A DNA stretch of 64,000 bases, from NCBI RefSeq assembly GCF_013201645.1, contig NZ_CP053842.1, positions 558,001 through 622,000 of the forward strand, read 5' to 3'. Under the pieces are notes generated by a model. That model was not told the DNA's origin. It saw nothing but the letters and a program-made list of their open reading frames with translations, and ran no database searches. This document shows positions 58,364-64,000 of this stretch, in pieces (within the stretch, counting starts at the first letter, position 1; each line of letters starts with the position of its first letter). This DNA comes from Campylobacter corcagiensis. GTDB lineage: Bacteria; Campylobacterota; Campylobacteria; Campylobacterales; Campylobacteraceae. The position numbers were made by a program, and so were the translations under genes.

Positions 58364-59061
58364 ACTATACTCCTAAACACTTCACTTAAGATCTCTACAT
58401 TATAAGTTTTAATACTGTCAAATCTTGGGTCTATAACTGCTCCCATAGCTAAATTTAGCTTTTTGCTGAGGTTGGTAGCTTTTCTGCCTAGAGCTGAGGC
58501 GTTATACTTTTTAGCTGGTATGCCTTTTAAGTTAGCATAAGCTATCACAGTCATATAATTATCATTGTTTAAAAGGCGGTTAATATTGTGCTTAGTTTTT
58601 AACTGTTCTTTTTCTAAACCATCGGTTTTAACTTCAAGGCTTTTTAATTTTTGTTGGTTTTCTTTTAAAATTTTAGCTTGATGAATAAGTAGGTCAATCT
58701 CGCTTAAAGGCTCACTTTTTTCTCTTAGCATAGCTTCCATTTTGTTAAAGGCATTTATGTAAGCAACTTTAAATTTATATGCCTTTTCCCCAGTAAAACC
58801 CATAACAAGCAAAGAAAAACCATCTTTTGTTAGGTTGTAATACGGTTCACTTCTAACAACTGCCCCAAATTTAGCTGTTCGCTCCGTAAACGCAAAATTG
58901 CGTCGTCGGAAATCGTCGTCTGGTAAGTTCTCAATTGCCCTTATGGTATCAGCGTGTCTCTTTTCAAAAACTTCGGCAACTTGTAAAGATGTGATGAAAA
59001 TTTCATCACCACTATTTATAAACTCAACTTCTATATTATTTATAGTAACTAAAGCACTCAT
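58360..59061 (-). CDS. Rha-family phage regulatory protein
   Basis: 233 residues. N-terminal Rha domain (ITSLQVAEVFEKRHADTIRA, YYNLTKDGFSLLVMGFTG, KVAYINAFNKMEAML) and a coiled-coil linker with a C-terminal domain. Rha proteins are lambdoid and satellite regulators. Its ATG overlaps the stop of peptide B2, linking it to locus B. Confidence 0.88.
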   Translation of the reverse strand: MSALVTINNIEVEFINSGDEIFITSLQVAEVFEKRHADTIRAIENLPDDDFRRRNFAFTERTAKFGAVVRSEPYYNLTKDGFSLLVMGFTGEKAYKFKVAYINAFNKMEAMLREKSEPLSEIDLLIHQAKILKENQQKLKSLEVKTDGLEKEQLKTKHNINRLLNNDNYMTVIAYANLKGIPAKKYNASALGRKATNLSKKLNLAMGAVIDPRFDSIKTYNVEILSEVFRSIV

Positions 59062-59138
59062 TTTATACCCTTTTTACTTTTATAAATCCAAACGCAAGTA
59101 ACTATAAACACTACACTCATCAAAACATCTAACCACAT
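59058..59138 (-). CDS. 26-residue hydrophobic peptide B2
   Basis: ATG behind AAGGAGAG. Begins MWLDVLMSVVFIVTCVWIYK and ends SKKGIK, one membrane-length helix with a basic tail. The stop TGA overlaps the ATG of rha (ATGA), so it may also couple translation of rha. Confidence 0.65.
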   Translation of the reverse strand: MWLDVLMSVVFIVTCVWIYKSKKGIK

Positions 59139-59152
59139 TTTTACTCTCCTTA

Positions 59153-59161
59153 TGATATAAT
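59153..59161 (+). promoter_or_regulatory. Antisense extended -10 promoter (locus B)
   Basis: TGATATAAT on the plus strand, opposite to peptide B1. Expected start near 59168 within the anti-RBS element. Position and form match locus A. Confidence 0.55.
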
Positions 59162-59189
59162 TATCAAGGGTATCAGATAAGATTTTTTA

Positions 59190-59207
59190 GCCCCTTTTTA
59201 AAGGGGC
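59190..59207 (-). repeat. Internal hairpin of locus B
   Basis: GCCCCTTT-TT-AAAGGGGC, perfect eight-base stem just after the B1 stop, same place as the hairpin of locus A although the sequence differs. No U-run follows on the minus strand. Confidence 0.65.
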
Positions 59208-59212
59208 GGATT

Positions 59213-59290
59213 TTAAATAAATCCGAAAAGTCTTAAAATCCAGTAAAGGATTTGTAAAACTAATGCTAAAAGTTGCAACAATCTTAACAT
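59213..59290 (-). CDS. 25-residue hydrophobic peptide B1, type I toxin-like
   Basis: ATG behind AAGGAG, 26 codons with stop, exactly the length of A1. It begins MLRLLQLLALVLQILYWILR and ends LFGFI: almost entirely hydrophobic with two Arg, a typical membrane-active toxin pattern. RBS masking and an antisense promoter are predicted as in locus A. Confidence 0.68.
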   Translation of the reverse strand: MLRLLQLLALVLQILYWILRLFGFI

Positions 59291-59311
59291 CTGATACTCC
59301 TTGATTTTATT

Positions 59312-59337
59312 TCAAAAGTTGTTATTTTTACTTTTGA
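59312..59337 (-). promoter_or_regulatory. 5' hairpin of locus B
   Basis: TCAAAAGT-N10-ACTTTTGA, eight-base stem at the start of the predicted RNA. Compared with locus A two stem positions changed on both sides, keeping pairing. Confidence 0.65.
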
Positions 59338-59344
59338 TAAGAGT

Positions 59345-59373
59345 ATTATATACTAATTTTTACTTAATGTCAA
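59345..59373 (-). promoter_or_regulatory. Consensus promoter of locus B
   Basis: TTGACA (59373-59368), 17-base spacer, TATAAT (59350-59345). The block TATAATACTCTTATCAAAA is shared with locus A. Confidence 0.75.
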
Positions 59374-59423
59374 TAGTTTTGGTTGTATTTTTTATTAAAT
59401 GTGTAAAATAAGGTTGTATTTTT

Positions 59424-59449
59424 AACCAAGTCAAAATTAACTTGGTTAA
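59424..59449. repeat. Inverted repeat after the small HTH gene
   Basis: TTAACCAAGT and ACTTGGTTAA flank about eight bases (CAAAATTA). It lies between the HTH stop and locus B. It could end the HTH transcript, though no U-run follows, or serve as an operator. Confidence 0.5.
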
Positions 59450-59452
59450 ATT

Positions 59453-59686
59453 TTAGCTTTTTAGCCAAGACTTTAAGATATCTTTTGCTTTTTTTGCTTC
59501 GTCTAGCTCGTTTTTAAGTTTTAAAATTTCAACATACATATTTATAGCGTGTTCCATCGGCTTGCTAATATTGTTCGTGCTTACTGCCGATTTGATAGCA
59601 CCTTCGCCATATCCTATCAATTCCGCTAACTCCTTATATGTTAGCCCCATTTCCTTACAAAATGCCTTTAACTCATCAGCTGTCAT
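59453..59686 (-). CDS. Small HTH (XRE-like) regulator
   Basis: 77 residues from ATG behind AAAAGGAT. Reads MTADELKAFCKEMGLTYKEL, GYGEGAIKSAVSTNNIS and a helical tail. It matches the C-terminal module of the 57.4 kb gene. Followed by locus B. Probably controls the island or the peptide locus. Confidence 0.75.
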   Translation of the reverse strand: MTADELKAFCKEMGLTYKELAELIGYGEGAIKSAVSTNNISKPMEHAINMYVEILKLKNELDEAKKAKDILKSWLKS

Positions 59687-59726
59687 TTTTATCCTTTTAT
59701 ATAAATTTAATAAATTTAAGCTATAA

Positions 59727-60323
59727 TTACTTTGAAATTAAAGGGGCTCCTTGTGCCCCATTTTTTAAATACCTGCTCAATCCACTTTCAAAACATTCTA
59801 AAACATCATCACAAAAGCTTTCTAATTTATCAGGGTCAACTCCTATAACAATGTCATTTAATATCGTTGTAATTCGTGGTTTAGCACCTTTTGTTTTTAG
59901 TAAATTTTCAAAGTGAAAAGCTCTGTTTCGAATAGTAACCAAAAGCGAATAAACAACTTTTACCTTTTGATAGTTTCTAAACTCGTATTTTTTATTAAAT
60001 TTAGAATATTTTCTAAAATCAATCTTTGCTAAATCAACTATAAAATTATGAATTTTTTTATCATTTATGACCTTAGCCCAATACCCAAAAGTCTGTTTTG
60101 ATATAAATTTACTATCATTTAAGCTTAAAATTAAAGCTATTTTATTTCTTGTAACTATCTCTAAAATGCCGAGTTTTGGAGCCAAAATCTGCATAAGTAA
60201 AAAGTTATTGATATGAGATTGATTGCTTTTATACTCATTTAATCTATCTTTTGAAAAAAGCATAAGCAAATTTTTGCTTATTTCAAACTCTTTACAAAAG
60301 CTTTTTAACTCTTCGCTTGTCAT
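59727..60323 (-). CDS. Abi-like protein with HEPN motif and HTH-like start
   Basis: 198 residues from ATG 60323 (RBS AAAAGGG). The first 13 residues, MTSEELKSFCKEF, copy the start of the HTH protein next door. The rest fits the phage Abi family pattern (FSKDRLNEYKS, LGILEIVTRNKIALIL) and ends with RNRAFH at 132-137, an R-x4-H HEPN ribonuclease motif. Potential anti-phage effector. Confidence 0.7.
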   Translation of the reverse strand: MTSEELKSFCKEFEISKNLLMLFSKDRLNEYKSNQSHINNFLLMQILAPKLGILEIVTRNKIALILSLNDSKFISKQTFGYWAKVINDKKIHNFIVDLAKIDFRKYSKFNKKYEFRNYQKVKVVYSLLVTIRNRAFHFENLLKTKGAKPRITTILNDIVIGVDPDKLESFCDDVLECFESGLSRYLKNGAQGAPLISK

Positions 60324-60353
60324 ATTTACCCTTTTAATTGTATTTTTTAATGC

Positions 60354-60367
60354 CCACAATTTTGTGG
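60354..60367. repeat. Short hairpin between Abi-like gene and its upstream gene
   Basis: CCACAA-TT-TTGTGG directly before the Abi-like gene. Small; may be a terminator of the upstream gene. Confidence 0.35.
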
Positions 60368-60397
60368 AGATTAAGATTTAGCGTTTTAAAATTTCTT

Positions 60398-60778
60398 TTA
60401 TCCAAGTTTTGAAAAAAATATATAGCTATAACTTAAAATGTCATTACTTATCTTAGAAATTGCACTATCAAGCCCTTTATTTGCTAAAACTTTTAAACTC
60501 TCGCCTAAGCTTTTTTGAAAAGTTTTTGGTTTTTGCTTTAAAAGCTCAAGCCCTTTTAAGCTTAAAATCGCACCTGTTACTAAATCAGAATTTGGCATAA
60601 TAGCATCGTATTTTATAAACTCGCTATCTTTTAGCCATATCAAAGTACCTCGCATTATATTCTCATCCACTTCTAAAAAGTCGCTTTTATAGTAAATTTC
60701 ACACTTTATAGGAAAACTTTCATAAAGCTTTGTAAGAACTTTGCCAACATATAAATCAAACAACTCAATATTTTGCAT
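60398..60778 (-). CDS. Winged-helix-like island protein
   Basis: 126 residues. A middle section with MRGTLIWLKDSEFIKYD and GAILSLKGLELLKQKP looks like a winged helix with the usual 'A.L..KG...L' end; an amphipathic helix follows. Function unknown. Its upstream repeat is shared with the HTH fusion gene. Confidence 0.55.
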   Translation of the reverse strand: MQNIELFDLYVGKVLTKLYESFPIKCEIYYKSDFLEVDENIMRGTLIWLKDSEFIKYDAIMPNSDLVTGAILSLKGLELLKQKPKTFQKSLGESLKVLANKGLDSAISKISNDILSYSYIFFSKLG

Positions 60779-60784
60779 CTTTTT

Positions 60785-60814
60785 CCTTTAAAACAGTGAT
60801 TTTATCAAAATTTA
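60785..60814. repeat. 30-bp upstream repeat, copy 2
   Basis: The second copy of the 30-base sequence at 58134-58163, one mismatch. Lies immediately upstream of the winged-helix-like gene, carrying its RBS. Confidence 0.75.
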
Positions 60815-60834
60815 GCTTAGCCTAGCTTTTAAAA

Positions 60835-61005
60835 CTACACTTTACTTTTTTCTAAAAAATTCTTAATAGCTCTTTCTTCTATCATCCACACACGCCCACC
60901 AGGATACTTAAAAGCCTCTAAAGCACCACTTTTTATATACCGTCTTACACTTTCTATACTTACTCTTAATATATCTGCTACTTCATTTACTGTATAAATT
61001 CTCAT
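60835..61005 (-). CDS. AlpA/excisionase-type HTH protein
   Basis: 56 residues, too short for the usual ORF cut-off. Reads MRIYTVNEVADILRVSIESV, then a recognition helix and IKSGALEAFKYPGGRVW, the MerR-like HTH_17 pattern of excisionase-type proteins. It overlaps the stop of the Rep-like gene (ATGA). Probably a directionality factor or operon regulator. Confidence 0.8.
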   Translation of the reverse strand: MRIYTVNEVADILRVSIESVRRYIKSGALEAFKYPGGRVWMIEERAIKNFLEKSKV

Positions 61006-61958
61006 GCTACCCACTCCTTAAGTTTTACTCCACTGCTAAATATCCGCCTACCATCAGCAAAATAAGCCATCTGCTTATCAAGTGTATGAGTTGGTGTGCC
61101 CCAAAGCACTCGCCAACTATACCTTAGTGCTATATCATCAAGTAAAGTGTTATAGTAGTCTATCTCACCCTTGCTTACCTTGCTAAAACGCTTTTTTAAA
61201 TTTACTCGCATCTCTATACGCCTCCACTTTTTAAGAGGTGCTAAAAGTGCTTGTTTATGATAAATACTCTCTTTGCTAAATTTATCATAAATAAGAACTT
61301 TTTTTATATCTCCTATGCAGTTATTTGCATATAAAGTTATGCCATTTTTACTATCTCCACACTGGATGATGGTATCATCTTTGCTTATGTTTTTAAGCAC
61401 ATCTTTAAATTTCTCTTTTTTAAGGCTCTCATCATCAGCCTTTATATCCTTAGCTATATCAACCCACCAAGTATTAAAGCGTTTAAGAAAAGCTCTAAGC
61501 GTTCTAAGCGTAGCTGGAAGTAGCTCACGACTAGGCTGATAAAGCCCAGCAAAAACTATCATCACATATGATCCATACGCTTTTTTGCGTTTTCTGCACA
61601 GCTCATTTAGTTCAGGGCTGTTTTCTATCATGATAAGAGTATTTGTTAAGCTCTTACCATAACGCTTAAAATTTATATAGCGTTTGCGGTAAGGGTGCTT
61701 TATACTTCCAGTGAGATTTTCTATACCTTTAAGCCCAAATTTTTTATCAGTGTACTCACATATGCTTTTGTTGCGATTTGTTAGGCGTAGCTTAGTGCTA
61801 AGCTCAAGGCGTTTAAGAAAATTTAACGCTCTAGGCTTTTCTATCACAAAACAAAACGCATCAAAGCCTGTATCATAAAGCTTATCTACTAGCAAATCAT
61901 CACTGCTGTTTTTTAGCTCATCAATACTAGCTAAAATCTCGCTACTTAACTCTTCCAT
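61002..61958 (-). CDS. Possible replication initiator of the island
   Basis: 318 residues. The C-terminal part has KKVLIYDKFSKESIYHKQAL and KWRRIEMRVNLKKRF, resembling the 'YDK...RIE.R' block of rolling-circle/phage replication initiators. No other motif is clear. If right, the island replicates on its own after excision. Unproven. Confidence 0.45.
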   Translation of the reverse strand: MEELSSEILASIDELKNSSDDLLVDKLYDTGFDAFCFVIEKPRALNFLKRLELSTKLRLTNRNKSICEYTDKKFGLKGIENLTGSIKHPYRKRYINFKRYGKSLTNTLIMIENSPELNELCRKRKKAYGSYVMIVFAGLYQPSRELLPATLRTLRAFLKRFNTWWVDIAKDIKADDESLKKEKFKDVLKNISKDDTIIQCGDSKNGITLYANNCIGDIKKVLIYDKFSKESIYHKQALLAPLKKWRRIEMRVNLKKRFSKVSKGEIDYYNTLLDDIALRYSWRVLWGTPTHTLDKQMAYFADGRRIFSSGVKLKEWVA

Positions 61959-62145
61959 CTCTTATCTTTACTAAATGCTCTAAAACTTCATAACTCTCAC
62001 ACTCTAAACACCTATCTATAGCTAGATCTAAAAGCTTAAGTATCTCTTTGTGTTCGATATTTTTGGTTTTTATCTGCTTTTTAACTCTTGCTTGTTTGAT
62101 TAAAGCTATGTTTTGCTCTAAGCTTTTAGCTCTATCAAAGCTCAT
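61942..62145 (-). CDS. Small helical island protein, unknown
   Basis: 67 residues, charged helices (AKSLEQNIALIKQARVKKQI). Overlaps the genes on both sides, as typical of a compact phage-type operon. Not recognised. Confidence 0.6.
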   Translation of the reverse strand: MSFDRAKSLEQNIALIKQARVKKQIKTKNIEHKEILKLLDLAIDRCLECESYEVLEHLVKIRDGRVK

Positions 62146-62509
62146 CGCACACTAGCTTACTTTCAAAAAGTGATGCTACTTTGGCACTTTCAAAAAGTAT
62201 CATTTTCCCATTTGCTTTAGCTCTTACCCACTCATCATATATCCCCTTGCTATCAGTAGTGTGTAAAAGCGTAGGTATAAAGAGTAAATCGCAACTATCA
62301 AGAGCCTTAAAGCAAAGCTTCATCACTTCAACTCTAGGCATATCTTTATGCCTACTTCCCCACTCAAGCACAGGGCTAAAAAGCTCACAACTAGAACTAA
62401 ACAAAGCCCTAGCTCTACTAATGCCTAAAGTAGCTTCACTCTTAACTCTAAGCGTAGTGTAGCCATTTCTTAAAATCGCCTCATACGGCGTTGCTATATA
62501 AATTCTCAT
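62135..62509 (-). CDS. DUF4406 / nucleoside deoxyribosyltransferase-like protein
   Basis: 124 residues. Pattern RIYIATPYEAI, ISRARALFSSSCELFSPV, DLLFIPTLL and SKGIYDEW matches the nucleoside 2-deoxyribosyltransferase-like fold and phage DUF4406 proteins. The role may be nucleotide handling. Starts at ATG overlapping the stop of the small ORF upstream. Confidence 0.7.
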   Translation of the reverse strand: MRIYIATPYEAILRNGYTTLRVKSEATLGISRARALFSSSCELFSPVLEWGSRHKDMPRVEVMKLCFKALDSCDLLFIPTLLHTTDSKGIYDEWVRAKANGKMILFESAKVASLFESKLVCDEL

Positions 62510-62604
62510 GCTCTCTCCTTTTTTAACTTACTAACTCTCATCTTTAGTTTTTCACTTAAAAGTGCCATATCTTTTATGGCTAAAGACAACCTAAGCTCTA
62601 GCAA
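62506..62604 (-). CDS. Possible 32-residue ORF at the head of the island operon
   Basis: TTG start without a clear RBS, helical and basic (SLAIKDMALLSEKLKMRV). Its stop overlaps the DUF4406 start (ATGA), suggesting it is or was coding, perhaps the end of a truncated gene. Confidence 0.35.
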   Translation of the reverse strand: MLELRLSLAIKDMALLSEKLKMRVSKLKKERA

Positions 62605-63220
62605 GGGGGATTTAAAGTATGGTTACAAGGATGAAAAACAGGTATATTATCCGTTTTTGAATTTCAAAGGCTTACTTTAAAGAAATTTTAAACTGTTTTT
62701 GCTTTGCAAAAAACGCTTTGCTAATTTTGTTAAGATCAAAGAGACTTCAAACATAGCATTAATAACTAAAATTTCTAGTATAAATAAATTTCTAAAACAA
62801 ATTAGAAATTTAATGATGAAAGAGTGTAAAGAGATAAATAAATTTAGTGTAAATAGATGAAAGCTACTTTTTGCTTATTTAAAGCTTGTTAACTGCAAGT
62901 AGACGGGGCAAAAGTAATCTTATATTAAGTAAATTTTAGTTTTAAAAGAGATAGTTTTCTACCACATTTCCTAGTAGTGTAGTCTCTTAATGAGCGAAGT
63001 AGAAAAGAGTGTAAATTTAGATATAACATCAAATATATGGCAAAGATTTATATCAAGTTTTACTAAAATTCTTGAAAGAAAATCAGCTTAAGTTGTCTTG
63101 AACCATTTAATTTTTTAAGGAAATTTATTAGGGTAAAACAAAGACTTACTAAAGTATCAGAATTTAGAAAGTATCAAGTTAAAATCCAACACTTTGCACC
63201 AAGCTACAGCCCTAGACACG

Positions 63221-63252
63221 AACTATTAATATTTTAAAAAATATTAATAGTT
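63221..63252. repeat. Perfect 15-bp palindrome
   Basis: AACTATTAATATTTT, two bases, then its exact complement. It lies 17 bases before the relic integrase start. Possible operator, recombination site remnant or cruciform. Confidence 0.7.
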
Positions 63253-63268
63253 TTAGGGGTAAAAAGCA

Positions 63269-63447
63269 ATGGCAAATGCACCAAAAGGATACTTAACAGA
63301 TAAAGATTAAAGAGTTAAAACCACGCACGATTTGAGCAGTATAAGAAAGCCATAGGAAGCCTTAGAGAGCTTTATATTAACCGCATCAAACACTCTTTTA
63401 GCCTTTATCATAAATTCTACTCATACTTACCTAATATTTCATCTTAA
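63269..63447 (+). pseudogene. Relic of an integrase-like gene start
   Basis: ATG then MANAPKGYLTDKD, stop. With one base added, DKDIKELKPRT follows, which resembles the DUF4102 start of the intact integrase (LTDTKIKGLKP). A third frame, beginning FEQYKKAIGSLRELY and ending at TAA near 63446, may be unrelated debris. No catalytic domain remains. Confidence 0.55.
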
Positions 63448-63592
63448 ATTATAGTAAGTTTGAGTAGATTCTAGTTTCTAATTTTACTATTTTTCCATTA
63501 AATTAATAAGTTAAATTTGAAAAATAATATAGAAATTTAGTAAAATCAAATTTAAAGCAAATAAAAGGATTTATACTTTTTTAACTATAAAA

Positions 63593-64000
63593 CTACCACC
63601 TAAGTCCAGCTTCAAGCCAGATATTTCGTCCTGGATCGAAAACATCATAAATTTCACTACCAAACACATTTTTATTTACTGCGTATTTTTTATTTAAGAT
63701 ATTATTTATATCTAAATTTGCAAAGAAATTTACATTTTTATTTAAATTTTTAGAATAATTTATCCTCATATCCCATGTCCAAAAAGATGAAATATCAACT
63801 TTTTCATATGATATCATTTTTTTATCTCTATTAAATCCTCTGATTAAAGCGCTACTTTTGTCATTATAAGTGATGAAATTTGAGATAGTAAAGTCTGAAA
63901 TTTTAGTGTTATGACTAAATTTAAGCGAGTTTGGAAAGTAATAATCCACCACAGGCAAATCGCCACTTTTTATAACATCGCCATTATAAAGCACATTTTT
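63593..64000 (-). CDS. TonB-dependent outer-membrane receptor, C-terminal part
   Basis: Continues beyond the right edge. The visible 136 residues are beta-barrel strands with the family ending: NLDINNILNKKYAV, then YDVFDPGRNIWLEAGLRW with the terminal aromatic residue used for barrel assembly. Probably an iron or siderophore receptor. It likely marks chromosomal DNA beyond the island. Confidence 0.88.
   Translation of the reverse strand, partial: KNVLYNGDVIKSGDLPVVDYYFPNSLKFSHNTKISDFTISNFITYNDKSSALIRGFNRDKKMISYEKVDISSFWTWDMRINYSKNLNKNVNFFANLDINNILNKKYAVNKNVFGSEIYDVFDPGRNIWLEAGLRW

Larger units (their letters stand above)
59163..59305 (-). promoter_or_regulatory. Long-range pairing that can hide the peptide B1 RBS
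   Basis: ATCAAGGGTATCAGAT (59163-59178) is the complement of the RNA segment with ATCAAGG-A-GTATCAGAT at 59305-59289, with 16 pairs and one bulged A. It would enclose the RBS AAGGAG and the AU of the start codon. Separation is 111 bases, close to locus A. Confidence 0.7.
62605..63592. other. Decayed right end of the island, no intact gene
   Basis: Nearly 1 kb with no good gene. It holds a small hairpin GTTTTTGC-TTT-GCAAAAAAC near 62694, a 33-codon frame at 62990 without RBS, a 15-base perfect palindrome at 63221-63252 and a broken integrase start at 63269. Confidence 0.65.

Noticed and set aside
62990-63091. A 33-codon plus-strand ORF
   Set aside because: No RBS, no homologous pattern and it sits in decayed sequence.
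54580-63600. attR copy of the ssrA 3' end
   Set aside because: I looked for GACCCCGCACACC or CACCTCCACCA to the right of the integrase and found none; the true attR may lie outside the window or have decayed.
1-64000. CRISPR arrays
   Set aside because: No regularly spaced direct repeats of suitable size. The only tandem repeat, at 30.4 kb, is coding.

Overview
The window is a low-GC, densely packed epsilonproteobacterial chromosome segment that I assign to Campylobacter. The evidence is the cprS-cprR-htrA-cbpA-hspR block, the ispB-hemA-proS-fxsA-hemC-ubiD block, frdCAB order, and a tmRNA whose tag begins ANNVKFAPAYAK. The species cannot be told from sequence alone. Start codons are often TTG or GTG, and genes commonly overlap by 4 bases.

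Layout. 1-3.75 kb: envelope genes (end of lptA, engB, a short GNAT N-acetylglutamate synthase candidate, an MreD-like membrane protein, mrdA/PBP2). 3.8-6.2 kb: an ankyrin lipoprotein and a membrane-protein gene broken by two frameshifts. 6.2-11.1 kb: envelope-stress and chaperone genes. 11.2-13.9 kb: two tandem sodium:neurotransmitter symporter paralogs. 13.9-16.5 kb: a sulfur operon, metY-rrf2-cysK. 16.7-20.3 kb: an accessory stretch with two C34-anticodon tRNAs (Lys-CUU, Glu-CUC), small unknown genes, a frameshifted gene behind a perfect hairpin, and an EF-hand-like microprotein. 20.4-29.4 kb: housekeeping genes (rarD, HAD phosphatase, DUF2018, ispB, hemA, proS, fxsA, hemC, ubiD). 29.4-38.1 kb: an SDR, a 29-residue-repeat protein flanked by a relic of its neighbour, thiL-truD, a PPO-type oxidase, an ArsB-like transporter and rnpB. 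38.2-51.1 kb: proA, a YpdA-like flavoprotein, a methyltransferase, TPR protein, trpC, HIT, ribB, Y-family polymerase, lgt and frdCAB. 51.2-54.6 kb: AI-2E family transporter, ruvB, a Sel1 protein and ssrA.

54.6-63.5 kb is a small integrated element next to the tmRNA 3' end. It has a P4-type integrase, a split Abi_2/HEPN protein, Rha, several HTH proteins, a second Abi-like HEPN protein, a winged-helix candidate, an AlpA/excisionase-type HTH, a possible replication protein and DUF4406. No virion genes are visible, so it resembles a [18 protein letters not shown] island. Its right end holds decayed DNA, including the start of a second integrase. A TonB-dependent receptor continues off the right edge.

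The most interesting observation is a pair of paralogous micro-loci in this island (57.06-57.37 and 59.06-59.37 kb, minus strand) that are absent from ordinary gene calls. Each has a near-consensus TTGACA/TATAAT promoter, a 5' hairpin whose stem covaries between the two copies, a 25-codon hydrophobic peptide whose ribosome-binding site and start can pair with a segment about 110 nt downstream, an internal hairpin, and a second 26-codon hydrophobic peptide with its own strong RBS. On the opposite strand a TGnTATAAT extended -10 would start an antisense RNA exactly at the anti-RBS element. This is the logic of a type I toxin-antitoxin system of the AapA/IsoA kind, but with two peptides, and each copy follows a gene ending in the same HTH module.
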